Below are positions 26,501 through 38,400 of a stretch of 64,000 nt of DNA, in pieces. Numbering within the stretch: position 1 is the stretch's first letter; each line of letters starts with the position of its first letter. A model generated the notes under the pieces. It was not told the DNA's origin. It did not search any database and saw only the letters and a program-made list of their open reading frames with translations. Both the position numbers and the translations under genes were made by a program. The stretch is from NCBI GenBank assembly GCA_038501625.1, contig JAZAYU010000179.1, forward strand, positions 868,001-932,000, read 5' to 3'. This DNA comes from Corbicula japonica (taxonomy: Eukaryota > Mollusca > Bivalvia > Venerida > Cyrenidae).

Positions 26501-28124
26501 TGTAAGAGTTTATACCAGTTATTTGCTATATTATAAAATTTACGCAAAAGAACTCTTGTGTGCAGAACTTTTTGCCCTAACCAATATAATTTGAAAATAT
26601 GGTGAAGATATGAAAATGATGTAGCTAATATTCAGTCCTTGTGAAGATCTGTCCTTGACATATGAATTTTTTCTTCTTTACAATCCATATAATTTAATTA
26701 AATATTGATTGGAGGCAAATGTATACACAACTTCAAATATTCTTGAAGCAATGGAGGACAGAGAGCATTTACAATGTATCGCCTTTCCTTGAAAAGGGTG
26801 AGTCACAAAATACTAGGTTTTAGCATTACTGGCAGTTAGCAGGTTAAGACAACAAACTTATTCTAAGGTGAACAGCTTGCATTGATTTCTTGGTTATTGC
26901 TCTATAAGCAAAGTCAGAAAACCCCGTTTTCGTGCACAAACAACGATTTTCGCCTTTTTGACATGCATTTATGGCGGTGCAAGTTAGAGTAGAGCAAAGT
27001 AGATGCGGCATGTGTATTCATTTAGACGAAAATAAAGTATGCGTAATTGCAAAACCGTTTTAGGCGTTCGACATAAAAGAAATCAGATAAAAACAGCGAG
27101 TGCTAGCTTGGCAGTTTCTCTGACACGGATTTTTCGTCCTTAACATTAAAATTATAAATGTATCCCATCCAAAATCTCAACTTCATAAAAGACTGACCGT
27201 ATATAAAGAGGGGGTCACGGCTGCTGCGATTTAAAAGTGCAATTAGCAATATATTTCGTTAAAATTCCATACTCACGCTGATATTGAAAGGAACAAACGC
27301 AAAAGCACCCTCCACTTTAGAAACATAACTTGACTAGGATATATATTTACCTGCCCTCCAAAAGGAAATGTTATAGCACAATATTTTCCATTGAAGAGAT
27401 GAGACTCCTCTATAACATCAGACAGGTTGGTATAAGCTGTTGCCTCGACAGACACGCATTCTTCCCAGCTGCCAACAAACCGGAAGTTGTATGTCAGTAA
27501 ACCACTTCCTGGTTTTCCCATTGCATCAAACACTAATAACAAGACAATGTAATTTTTTGCTGAAATGTCAACGCATAACAACAAAACATTTCTCTGTAAA
27601 TGGAAAGATGAAATAAAGCAGATTAAAGTTATGTAGATGAAAAATAGAATCTTTAACTAGTGGGGATTTAACACCTTTGTATCGTCAATTATAAAAAAAC
27701 TTTACCACAATGGAATTTAAACCGAAACAATAGAGTGTTGTCAATTTTAAAAAACACCATTGACTGACACTGCAATAAATAGTGACATGAAATAGTTAAT
27801 TGGCTTACTTTTTAGTGCCCAAAGTTTTCTCTGCACCAGTGCTTCTAAATATATTTTGGTGTGATTTAAGCACGTACTGCTGACGTCATATGAACTTCCG
27901 TTCGCACCAACCTCATTGAAAAGAATATCCTCAGCGCGCGAGAGAACGTCATGTTTGCCATTCAGAGCCAAATAATTCTCCTCGGTGGGGCTGTTTATTT
28001 CCTGTAGATAATGATGAGCTCTTAGTGATTCCTGTAATATTTGGGTATATCCAACATTATCGTCTGCTGCAACACTTGAACTGCTAAATAATATAAGAAC
28101 AACTAGCGCACACACTGCATTCAT
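11575..28124 (-). CDS. NRF-6-like acyltransferase-3 membrane protein (complete, 16 exons)
   Basis: Exons on the minus strand: 28124-27809, 27532-27351, 25340-25253, 24755-24656, 24343-24241, 23845-23638, 23190-23023, 21805-21709, 20746-20648, 19973-19805, 18493-18414, 17025-16918, 16551-16425, 15092-14906, 12531-12389, 11697-11575. Every junction is GT-AG and in phase, giving about 765 residues. The start at 28124 is chosen because a signal peptide (MNAVCALVVLILFSSSSVAA) follows; an upstream in-frame Met exists. Next come the luminal NRF domain (WALKMFDAMGKPGSG at about 104-118, CFPDSC), a first membrane helix, a charged cytoplasmic linker (exon 6), and the acyltransferase-3 domain. That domain begins at NGIRFISMTWVMLGHTYGF, with the family's His near residue 380, and includes KMCMGWSWYLANDMQFYVIS, VGPYVIGIFTGYLL and LTYCAYLVHPIV. 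The worm founder NRF-6 affects fluoxetine response and yolk transport; the acyl substrate here is unknown. Exon 15092-14906 is duplicated at 13355-13169 (assembly). Introns carry several transposons. Confidence 0.9.
12700..12810 (-). repeat. dispersed repeat family A, degenerate fragment
   Basis: GAAAATGGCATATCAGGAAT followed by CCGAAAAACGCATTCTCC resembles the reversed 3' end of family A (GGTGAAATATGCATATCAGG). It lies in the intron next to the duplicated block. Confidence 0.45.
12886..14122. repeat. block duplicated across gap 1, copy 1
   Basis: This 1237-bp block is almost identical to 14623-15859, with only about eight single-base differences. It contains a second copy of an NRF-6-like exon (13355-13169, minus) with intact splice sites. 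It stops at the N run exactly inside a sequence that forms the left arm of a hairpin in the other copy. Most likely the two haplotypes were laid end to end. Confidence 0.9.
13169..13355 (-). pseudogene. duplicate copy of NRF-6-like exon 14
   Basis: This 187-bp exon matches 15092-14906 in every codon, starting ILNMVGWVIATT and ending CALGYGG, with acceptor CAG and donor GTAAGT. Using both copies in one transcript would break the frame (187 is not a multiple of three) and repeat the same membrane segment. At most one can be used, so it is treated as an assembly duplicate. A mutually exclusive exon pair is unlikely because the flanking intron is duplicated too. Confidence 0.8.
14123..14622. other. 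assembly gap (500 N)
   Basis: Exactly 500 N, the usual placeholder for a gap of unknown size. Reading frames across it are meaningless. Confidence 0.99.
14623..15859. repeat. block duplicated across gap 1, copy 2
   Basis: Partner of 12886-14122. This copy continues without interruption into the full hairpin at 15788-15950 and on to the next NRF-6-like exon, so it is probably the correctly placed one. Confidence 0.9.
15788..15950. repeat. 163-bp near-perfect hairpin in NRF-6-like intron
   Basis: AGGTTATTATGCATTTAACT... on the left pairs with ...AGTAAAATGTATAATAACCT on the right. The arms, about 75 bp each, surround ACTCGCCTATCGGCTCGTCC, with only a few mismatches. The arms include ATATTTGGACTCGTACACAG and its complement. 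It is a fold-back MITE; a shorter related hairpin occurs at 15624-15645 and 13887-13908. Confidence 0.9.
19310..19535. mobile_element. MITE of about 226 bp in NRF-6-like intron
   Basis: Terminal inverted repeats of about 25 bp (AGGGTCGATCAAGGTAAGTACGGA, 24 bases shown as: AGGGTCGATCAA then GGTAAGTACGGA) face TCCGTACTTACC then TGGGTGGACCCT on the right. The flanks are TTA-like on both sides (CATTA/TTAAG). The interior is non-coding. The element was inserted into the intron between exons 19973-19805 and 20746-20648 or its neighbour, judging only from position: it lies just downstream of exon 19973-19805. Confidence 0.8.
22780..22890 (-). repeat. dispersed repeat family A, fragment
   Basis: AGTGAAATATGCATACATAT, then TCTTCCCACAAAACG and ATAACATGGTTAATAAAATGA, match the reversed 3' half of family A. 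It lies in an NRF-6-like intron. Confidence 0.6.
25563..26578 (-). mobile_element. internally deleted Tc1-like transposon
   Basis: Terminal inverted repeats GGCAAAAAAAGTTCTGCACAC (left, 25566; 21 bases, given as GGCAAAAAAAG + TTCTGCACAC) and GTGTGCAGAACTTTTTGCCC (right, ending about 26577) bound a segment of about 1 kb with TA at both outer edges. It carries only the C-terminal piece of a transposase on the minus strand, so it is a deletion derivative. It sits in the second intron of the NRF-6-like gene, between 25340 and 27351. Confidence 0.78.
25696..25992 (-). pseudogene. Tc1-like transposase, C-terminal fragment
   Basis: The end of this minus-strand frame reads HEWNLIPQMKFRRLLYSVRS, then RLKECRIHRGEFTQY. 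This matches the general pattern of the C-terminus of Tc1/mariner transposases (EEWxxIPQxxIxxLIxSMxRR...GGxTxY). The catalytic DDE part and the DNA-binding domain are absent, so it cannot be active. The assignment rests on this short pattern plus the terminal inverted repeats around it. Confidence 0.7.
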
Positions 28125-28379
28125 GTTTTTAGTTATGGTCTGACAATTTAGTGTTACTTTGTAATTCTTTTTCGATCCAAATAAAATAATTTTGCTTATA
28201 TCTCCTTTCTGTTTGGTATAACTAAAATGTGTCTTAAGTTCTATTAAGTTCATTAGGTCTGATTAAAATAATAATTTAAAGCCAAAATCATTCAAGGTAA
28301 CAGCTACGTCGGCATTAAGTTTTGAACAAACATTTTATCTACATGAAGTTTTCAGTGAGTCATTTTATCCAGTTTTATC

Positions 28380-28572
28380 CCATTTGAACTGAACCACTGA
28401 CCGTTCCAAGGCGATAACCCCAAGGGTTCTCTATGTCGTTTATTGTTTGTGGCGTCTTAATTGAATTGACATACTTATAACAACCTGCTCTCTTTTCCTC
28501 CCTTCTTTTTCGCTCGGTTGGGAGGCTGTGTTTTGTGAGTGTGGCGATTCCTGATATTCATATTTCACTTTT
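28380..28572 (+). repeat. dispersed repeat family A, copy 2
   Basis: Contains ACTGACCGTTCCAAGGCGAT, GGCGTCTTAATTGAATTGAC, TTGGGAGGCTGTGTTTTGTG and CCTGATATTCATATTTCAC. It lies just upstream of the NRF-6-like start codon, in the interval shared with the divergent synthetase gene. Confidence 0.75.
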
Positions 28573-29425
28573 TAATGTTCGAAATAGCCTATCTTAAAAT
28601 TCATCTTCTGTTCCCATGTTGTTTTTAATAATATTCTGCAATATTTAGACAAGCTAGTCAACTAGAGTGTTAAATTAGTGTTTTGAATGTAAGTTAAATA
28701 TGCGTACTCATTTTTGTAAGATCTAGCAATGTTATATGGATTATTCAAACAGACATTCTTATTAACGAGTTGAACGACGCGATCTTATGATGACTGTCGG
28801 TATACCCGCTTCCATCTGCTGGTTGTTTTATTTGCACATGTACCCTATATTACTGTTCAGATTTAGATAACGTTTAGAAAGTAAACAAACAAATACGGAT
28901 ACACCGATGTGACTGTCCGATAACAGAATGTAATCACAGAAAGAGGACATTTGTGTCATTGTACGCAAAATTAAAAAAAATATCATTAAAACACTTAATA
29001 TTCAATTACTGCTGAAGTAAATTGTTCCAAAAAATAGGCGTGTCTTCTGAATTATTTTATAGTTTTGATGGAGCTAGGAGTACGAAGTGGAGCTTTAAGG
29101 GTAGTGACATTTAATCAGTTGGTGTATGCGATGTCATGTATACCGAGATGACATCTCCGCTAAGTGTTATATGAAAGTCAGATATCTATGAAGTTAAATA
29201 TAGTACCGTCGTCCTAATTTAATAATTCGGAATATATTCTGCTTCACACTTGTACATGCATTAAAATTAAACTCGTAGGAATATCATAATGTGGACACAA
29301 TATACTTAGCTGTAGAAATTGAAACAACAATTGTAAGTTTTAAATTTGAGACGTTAGACCGAGACTGGACTGTTGACGGATGTTAATTTTTATTTGTTTT
29401 AGTTGATAGAATAGAGCAGGACGAG
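28573..29425. promoter_or_regulatory. shared upstream interval between divergent genes
   Basis: The NRF-6-like gene starts leftward at 28124 and the acyl-CoA synthetase rightward at 29426, so 1.3 kb must hold both promoters. No clear TATA box was recognised. A TTTGTTTTAG acceptor-like tract just before 29402 suggests that the synthetase has an untranslated first exon further left. Confidence 0.4.
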
Positions 29426-32400
29426 ATGGCAACAGAATCGAAAGTTACGTATCCAGTTGTTAACTTAGCTAAATACCAGATGGACAAGATGGAAACATAT
29501 GGAAATGCTGTAGCACTGGTGAGAATACATTGCTTTAAATGTGAAATCGTGTGACATTCTTCATTAACGTTTTCAGAGTAGACCTTGAGCTGCCAATAGA
29601 CGCCCCCCCCCCCCCTAAGGGAATTTTGAAGGGTATGTTTTTCTGAAAGCCTATACCATTCTATGCATTTTGCAATTTGTTTGCACTCTGGCGAGTGGGG
29701 CGTTTTTCCGTAACCCCTGTTTGAATATGTTACCTTTGAAAAAAGTTTTTGTAAGAATGAAATATTTGACAATTACAAAAGTTCTAAAATAAACCTATTT
29801 TTTCTACACCAGGAAGCTCTTATCTACATTGCTAATGCAATAAAACATTGGTAACCTAAGGTATTGTTCTAAAATAGTGATTAAGTTATGTTACTTAACA
29901 TAAAAACCTAGTAAAATAAGATGTATGAAACATTTCTTACGTGCAGTAGCAAGTAATTTGTGCTTATAAGTAAAATATAGTACGATAAATGAGAATTCAG
30001 GACAAACGTAATACAGTGACATACATTGGGACATAAGCCCATAACGCTATATTGAAATATGTTACCGAAAGAAAAGAAAATGGGAAACAGGCCATAAATG
30101 TATTAGACCTTGAGCTGCCATTAGACCCCCTTTCCCCCCTGGGGGAATTTAGAAGGGTATGTTTTTCTGAAAGCCTATGCCATTTTTCGCATTTTGAAGT
30201 TTGTTTGCTTTCTGGCGAGTGGGGCGTTTTACCGTAACGTGTATTTGAACATGTTATCTTTGAGAAAATTTTATGCTATGAAGAAATAATTGACAATTAT
30301 AAAAGTTCTTTAATATACCTATTTTTTCTACTCCTGGAAGATGTTGTTTTTATTAATTTTTAATGCAATAAAACATCTGCAACCTAAGGTATAGGTCTAT
30401 AAATAGTCATTAAGACATGTTACTTAACATCAAAACCTAGTTTAAAAAGTTGTATGAAACCTTTCTTAGCAAGTAATTTCTGTTTAATTTGTTTAATTTA
30501 TTAATATAAATAAGAATGCAGTATTTAAATGTAATAAAGTCACATTGAGACACACTTCTTGTTTAATGTATGTAATTAAATACATATATTTGGAAATTCC
30601 AAAAACCAAAATATCTGAAAAATGGCAAAAAAAAACCCAAAAAACATCTCAAAGATAGCAAAGAAATTATCTATAAATAAATTAAATTATAAAGAAATAA
30701 ACTCTGAAATCTTCATGATTTTTAATTATTAGTTACCTTTATATCATAATAAAAATAAATACCAAATCATAAATCAAATAATTTAAATATGTTACCAAAA
30801 AGAACGTATTAACCAATTTTAGTTACTGCACAATAGCGATATAAATTACATACCTTCTTTCATGATAAATTGTGACAATAATGTATTTTAAGAACCAACA
30901 CACATCAGCCTGCGCTTAGTTAGTCAAGGAGACATTTTAAGATGAATTTCTGTTTTAAGTTACAATTTTATACATAAGAAATAGTAGTGATTCTAATGAT
31001 AAATTTAATAAGTTGTTCTCAAAGAAAGGTGACTTAGAAATTATGAAATTCAAGTTAGTAATAAAAAGCTTTTAAATTATTTGCGTTTGATAAGCTATTA
31101 GTGTGTTATCAAGAATATTATGAGTAAAAAATATGTTTTATTCATGATATCATTTGATTTTTTTATTATTTATTTTATTCAAGGACAAGCAATACACGTC
31201 TCCATTAAAATTACCTGTAATTGATACGCAGCCACTGTTATAACCATAAGTAAGATGAGGTAATATGACTGTTACTGTGATAAAACAGTAAACAAATCAG
31301 TGCCAGTTTTGTAATAAACCAGTATCTTAATCCAGTATATAGGTTAACAACCAACCTGCACTTTATGTATCTTGTATTAAAATAGGTCATATATAAGAAT
31401 TATGTTACAAAAGGAAATTTAGGTTTTGATGCTTTTGATATTAAACAGTAATGTATTTTTAATTTAAATATAGTTAAACTTTAGACGTTAATGATCTGTG
31501 AACTGCTCAATATGTCTTGAAATAGATGTGTATGATGTAGATGGTCATCCTTTTTTAAATCGTTTTAAATTAACAATAAACCTATCAATATGGCTAAGTG
31601 ATAACATTGTAGTGAAGCTAACGTTTACACTGATTGTGGGTTGTTGCATCCAGTAGCCAAGTCCAGATACTCTGGATTGAGACAGATAACATTAATTTGT
31701 TCTAACAAAATGTAGAAAAGAAAGAATAAACAAAATTAGCAGTTTTTTTATCATTTAATTGTTCTCTTTATTTCTTTTGTCATATTATAATATGTTACCA
31801 ATTTTTACTTTAATAATAAGCACAAATAATAAGAAAAGAAAAGAAAGAAACTGCAAACACTTACTTAACATTCTGATAAATATTCTTTTATAAAATTATA
31901 TTGTGTTAAAGTTGATTTATAACAAATTTAAAAGCTACTTGATTTAAACTTTACAAAAATTATCAGCTGATTAAGTTATCTGATGTTAGAAAAGTTTTTA
32001 AAAGTAGTTTTATTCATCTTAAATACTAAGGTTCAGTGTAGAATTTGTAAAACATTGAAACAGCATGAGCATTATATAGCAATTTTTTAACTCAAGTAAA
32101 AGAATTTTTACCTAAAAAATTACTATACATAAGTTTGTTTATTAGCTTACCATCACCTGCATAACACAGATTGTCTTTCAAATTAGGATGTTTCTCTTTA
32201 ACAATTATTTGTCTTTGAGAAAAATAACAGTCTACAAAGATCTTAAGGAATTCTTAACAAATTCTTAAGCTTTCTTTGAACAATGGAAAAAAATAATGTT
32301 TCATTTAGGACAATTTATTTTTCTTATTTCACATGTTTTATTTAACAGTAATATCAGCTATTATTGCTCTAAAAGACCAGAACTGGTTCTTTCAACTTTG

Positions 32401-35400
32401 TTTTTAGTAAATATAGTTTATAGAAAGTCCATATTCACATTATGAATGACTCTACGGTAATCTAGATACAAACTATAACACGATTTTGAAATTTGTTTTC
32501 TCTATCCTAAGACATCTTTCTAAAAACACATGATTAGGTAACATATAATTAATTTTAATTAGTTTTGTTTGTAACACTTTTCAAAGCAATATTTGTATAC
32601 TTTTACATTTTAACCACATAACATAACAAAGTATACACTATAAACTACTTACTATTATTATATTATAGTTTAATCTAAAATGATTGCATAGTTGTGATAC
32701 AGTTTTGTAAATGTGTTCAGTTCTTTGTACAACAATATCAGTGTTAGAGAAAATAATTCATTCACTCAGTAATATTAGTTAAAAAACAACTGTCAATGTA
32801 ATTAGAAATCTACACAGGGCTTACAAACATCAGGACATCGCAAAGAGCACACATAAATAATGTCTCCAAATAGATATCAGCTTACACCATTAAAAACAAA
32901 TAAAACCAAGAAAATAAGCCTTATTTTAATGAGTAACATATGTTATGTATGTTGAAACTTTGAAGTCATGCAAGTTTCAAGAACACTTAAGTTATCAAGC
33001 ACAATTATTCAATTAAGCACTATATTTTATGCTTGTTCATCTAAAAACATGAATATTATGATTAAATTAGCAATAGGGTAACATATTAGATTATGGTAAA
33101 ATTGTTACTTTTGCTAGTGTGATTTTTATGAAAAACACACTGCTTCATATTGCTTGATCACGCAGCTTGCAAAAACATGTATTTTTGCCTTAGTTTCCTT
33201 ACAAACAAAAATCCTACAGGTAAGTTTCTGACTTAAATTTCATCTTTTTGGGGTTATGTATGTTACACACTAAATATGTTAGGTTAGAGCAAAAATTTTG
33301 AAATGAAAACTACATCAGTCAAAAGAGAATACATCATCCTTATACAAAAATATAAGTTTTATGAAATCATAGCTGGAATAGAGCAGAATTAAAGGTTTAA
33401 AATCCATGTATTTTTTAAAAAGAATTTAGGGGTAACATATTAAAACTTCCGTAACACCCTTATGCCCCACTCGCCAGAGTGCAAACAAACTGCAAAATAT
33501 CCGGGACATAACAGGCTTTCAGAAAAATCATGTCTACAAAATTCCCTAAGGGGGGGAGCAAACATGTTCCTGGCCACCGGCCTAGAGCTTTAGTTATTTT
33601 GACACCTTGCCCATGCAGCATCACTGCATGTGTGATATTTAAATAAAACCTTATAAAATGAAACACTTAATATCTTAATGTTGTTTATTATTATTAACGT
33701 TTGTATTAAATATTTAATACATTTATATGTGCATAGATGGTGTGATATAACTTTTGTTTCATTGCTGGCTGTGTGTCGAGATGGTTATTTTTATATTTTA
33801 TTTTTTTTTATCATTTGTTTTTAAGTCGTTTTATCTTCATCAGGTTGATGCAGACACCGATAAACAATACACATACGCTCAAGTAATAGACCGAATCCAG
33901 CGTCTTGCAGCAGGTTTGAGAAATCTTGGATTGCGACAAGGCGATGTGTTGTGTGCCTTAACATTCAATACGATTGAGTATCCTATTATCTGGTATGCTG
34001 TAAACCTCATCGGTGCTACGTTCCAGACCGCCTCGCCTCTTTATATAGACGGTATGGTGCTCCAATTCTTATAATAACATTAAACATTTTTCAGAGGGAT
34101 TTCAATTCCAATTACTAATTCAGAGATATTAATTAAAGATATCTTTAATGATCACGGAGGTTAGATGCGCTTGGAAAAGAACGCGTATGAAGAGGTGCGT
34201 AAGAGCTGACAAGTGCTCATCAACCTGTGTCATAAAACTGAGACTTGAGACCAGTTTCAAAACTCCAGCTTGTAATAGTAATTTCAACATATAAGTTGTT
34301 TGAGATTGGAGACTCGTTATTTTGTGCTCATTTATCCGATTATTAGACGTAACCTTTTTAGCATTCCTTTTAATTCAAGTTATTAAAATTTGTTTAGAAA
34401 AAAAACCTTAAAACTAAGCTCCGAATAGTACCGGTACCAGCATTGATAAGAATACACCACCTAATTGCTAACTTGCAATTATCCTTTAGGCTCAGAGATA
34501 TGTGATTTTAAGAAATCGTCTAGTTATGATTATAAAGAGAAAGAATTGTGCTAAGATAGTTATATTAGCAGTACTCGATCTAAATTGTTTTTGAAATATT
34601 TCATTTGTAAACATAGGTTAAAGACAAATGTTTAACCAACACCGTTATAAGATTTAGAACAGATCCAAAAGTGGTTCCTGCATCATATTTTGCAGTGGAT
34701 CGTGATTAAGCACGTTAAGTACTCCCTGGTCATATCTTTATTTCAAAATTAAGTCTGCATTTCGTTAAATCGACAATACACGTGCCGAAGAAAATAAGGT
34801 ATTTATTATCTGTTTTGTTTTTATACACAAGAGGAACTGGAACGACGCTTCAAGGAATGTAACTCCAAATTTCTGGTGACGACACCTGAGCTGGCCAAAA
34901 GAATTACAACAATGATTTACAATATTGTAGGTAGCTTTTTATTCTTTATTAATTCTACAAACTAATGATATTATGAAGGTGTTACAGAACTCTTACTTAT
35001 ACAAAAGTTCACCATTACTATTCGAGTTGTTTGTCCACTGTTTAAACCAAACCGTTATATTGTGAAAGAATAGTAACTAATGCATATAAAGTAATTAGAT
35101 ATGGACAAAAATGTACTCCTTTTTTTAAATTATCTCCGTCTGTGTTATTTGTTTATTATTCTCTGGTGCAACTGACTTTAAATGAACTCTTAACTGATGA
35201 GAGTACTGTTATTTGCTCACTACAAGATCTCATTCCCTTTCAGAAACTTCGTTCGTTTTCATTTTCAAAACCAAATATCTTGAACACAATAATAGTGATG
35301 GGGGATTCCAGTGAGCATGTACAATATGACTCACTACTCACCAGTGAGAGGATTATGGTACCAGCCGACAACAACCCGAGCACTTCAACTTCCATTCTAT

Positions 35401-38400
35401 TGTCATCAAGCGGGACAACGGGGCTTCCAAAATTCGTCAAGCTCTCTCATGTTAATATAATAACAAACATTCTACATCTGCAGTAAGTAAGTTAACTAAT
35501 TAAAGATAAAGGTTTATGCAATATATATGTTATAAACGACAAGACGGTAGTAGAGTGCATAACGTTGTTGAAAAATAATCTTCTAGCTGTTCCGTTTCGT
35601 TAACATTATTAAACCATATTCACCTTATATGAGAAATGAGACTATGGAAGCAAGTTGACGCTTTGCTTATTATAACTACCTCTGCCTCAATATAAAAACA
35701 ATTATAATCCATACTTAGCGTTTTTAATAAAAAACAGATCCACAAGCGCAAAATACATAACAGTTTTTAAACGGTGAGAAATGATAAAGTTGCGTACACT
35801 CTGAACTGCAATCGGCTTTTTAAATGACATATGACCAATGTTTCTATAAACAAAGTACTTGTTATTTACTCACACTTAACAACTTTTTTAAATATACATC
35901 TTCGGAGTGGAGCATTGCTGGCTTTATAATTGAGCTGTTACTCCTAAACTGTGAATAAAACATGAACTAAATACTTACTGATATATCAGTAAAACATTAT
36001 TCAAAATGATAGACAACAGACTGCTCACACTCATTAAGATTACTGGCACCCACATAATATAAGTTACCTTGGATTAAAACTGCTACTGTCTTCGAAATGC
36101 ACGTGAAGTATGGAAATCGAGAAATATACAACAAGGTGAAATATGCATATCAGGGATCGCCACACTCAGAAAAAAGCCTCCCCACACAGTCAAGAAGAAG
36201 AGAGAGGGGGAGAGCATGGTTAATAAAATGATCAGTATCAAAAAAGACACCACTAACAATAAACAAAAATGAGAACCCGAGGGGTTACCGCCTTGGAACG
36301 GTCAGTGGCAAATCAAATTGCCACTCGGGGTTTATACCAGGTTCTAGGGTGCACCAACCTCACACTTGCCCCAACAGGTTCTCATATCACAAAACAAGTA
36401 CAAGTAGTCTTGGTGAAAAAACTCCAACCCACTTGTCGGCTAAACAATGTTGCATGCAAAAGCACAGATACATATAAAACATAGGAAGCTAATTGCATTG
36501 CAAAGCTAAAGGGCGGGTATAATGTATAATCAAGACTTTACTGCCATGTGAAAAGTATAATAGTCACAATTTCGTTCCTACAAATATCAAAAATATCGAG
36601 AAGAAAAAGTGTATAATTGTAAAAGTTGTAAGTGTATTTAACTCAGTTTTCATTGCCACGTTTCAGATCAAGTTTCGACATGAAGCCTGGTGTTTGCACT
36701 GTTCTTGCTCTCCCTTTTTTCCACCACTATGGTGTTCATACAGCCCTTGGAACGACGCTATCAATGGGCATGAAGGTTGTTGTGATGGAAAGATTTGACA
36801 CTGAACAGTTTCTGACAAATATTCAGAAACAAAAGGTTGTTGTTTTATTTAGTTAGACATGAGAAAATGTGTGAATAATACTCAATATAGTTAAAATTGT
36901 GTGTCTGCTGGGTGTGGCCATTCTTGATATGCATATTTTGACTGTGACTATTAGATGAAAGAGCGATTTTTATGCGTTTCACTTTAAAAAGAGTCCAATT
37001 TTTATACAGATTCATTGAACTAAACTTTTGGTTAACAAAATCTTGATAAGATTTCAATAAATGATTGTGATTATTTAAAAATAATTGTAAATATTTTAAC
37101 GTTTTATTCGATTTCGTTTCAGTGGTCTGCTAATGACACATTTCGCAATAGGACCGTAAATAAAATACATGATTATTTCGCCTTATTTTACAGGCCGAGT
37201 TCTTACAGATAGTGCCGACTATGGCAGCCAGGCTCATTAAATTCCCTGGTCGAGCACATTATGATATATCAAGTGTTAAATTCATTCAAACAGCTGCAGC
37301 ACCATTGGGAGTAGGCATAGAAAAACAACTTATGGAAATGTTTAAAATTGATTTTATTGGACAAGGTAATAATATCAAAACGATCAGACAGAAAAGTTTA
37401 TAAATTAACAATTGTGAGCAAACATATTTTTTCTTCCGTATTTAATTTTATTTCAAGACAAGATTAACATTGTCCCGGCTAGTTCTGCCGGATGCGTATT
37501 CGGATTTATGGCTAGGCTCTGTCGTCGTATGGTACAATTTCGATTCCAAGTGCGGGAAATATCATTTAAAAAGCATCTCCACAATCAGAGAAACTTTAAA
37601 TCATTGCTTTTTACGTGCTTAACACAAAAATTTGCTTGTACAACACAATCCTTCACAACAGCATCGTACGAGGCCTATTCCGAGGATTTTACCGCCGTTG
37701 AAGTTAACAACGTCACTTTCATGCGGGGTGTGTAAAGCATTCTGATCCATATCGGTCTAAATGCTGAACCTTTTTCTTTGTTACAGTAATCCAAAATATT
37801 ATAATAAATAGTCGAAAAAAAAATAAACATGCATTTTTATTTAGCTTGCCCATTGTTTTAATTTGCTAAATGTTGAAATGGCTATGCTTCTCTTGTTAAG
37901 GATACGGACTGACAGAAACCGGTTTTAACTCCGGAAATACAAGGACAAAACACAAATTTGGTTCTAGCGGCGTGGTTCCACAAGGAGTCATTGTAAAGGT
38001 TTAGTACTTTTCCCTTGTATTATCAGAAATTCTGTGTATTTTCAGCAGTGTGGCATATTGATTAACCATCTTAAAAAAGATTTTATAAATATTTCATTAT
38101 TAAATACATGAAGATGACTCAGCCGTCACACACATGTATTTCTAAACGTTTAAAACGATACCATAGAATTTAAAAAACTTAAAAGTAGTTAATATTGTCT
38201 GCTTATTCCTCACAATGTTTAATAATGGCATCTTTGATATAAGGGGATTTGAAGACTAAAGAGCATTCGTGTATGCAAATGCAAATAAAATTTAAATATT
38301 ACCTATATCACTTATATGGTTCAGATTGTTGACCCAGATATTGGTAATGTTCTTCCTGCAAACACACGTGGTGAAGTTCTTGTTGGTGGGCCACAGATTA

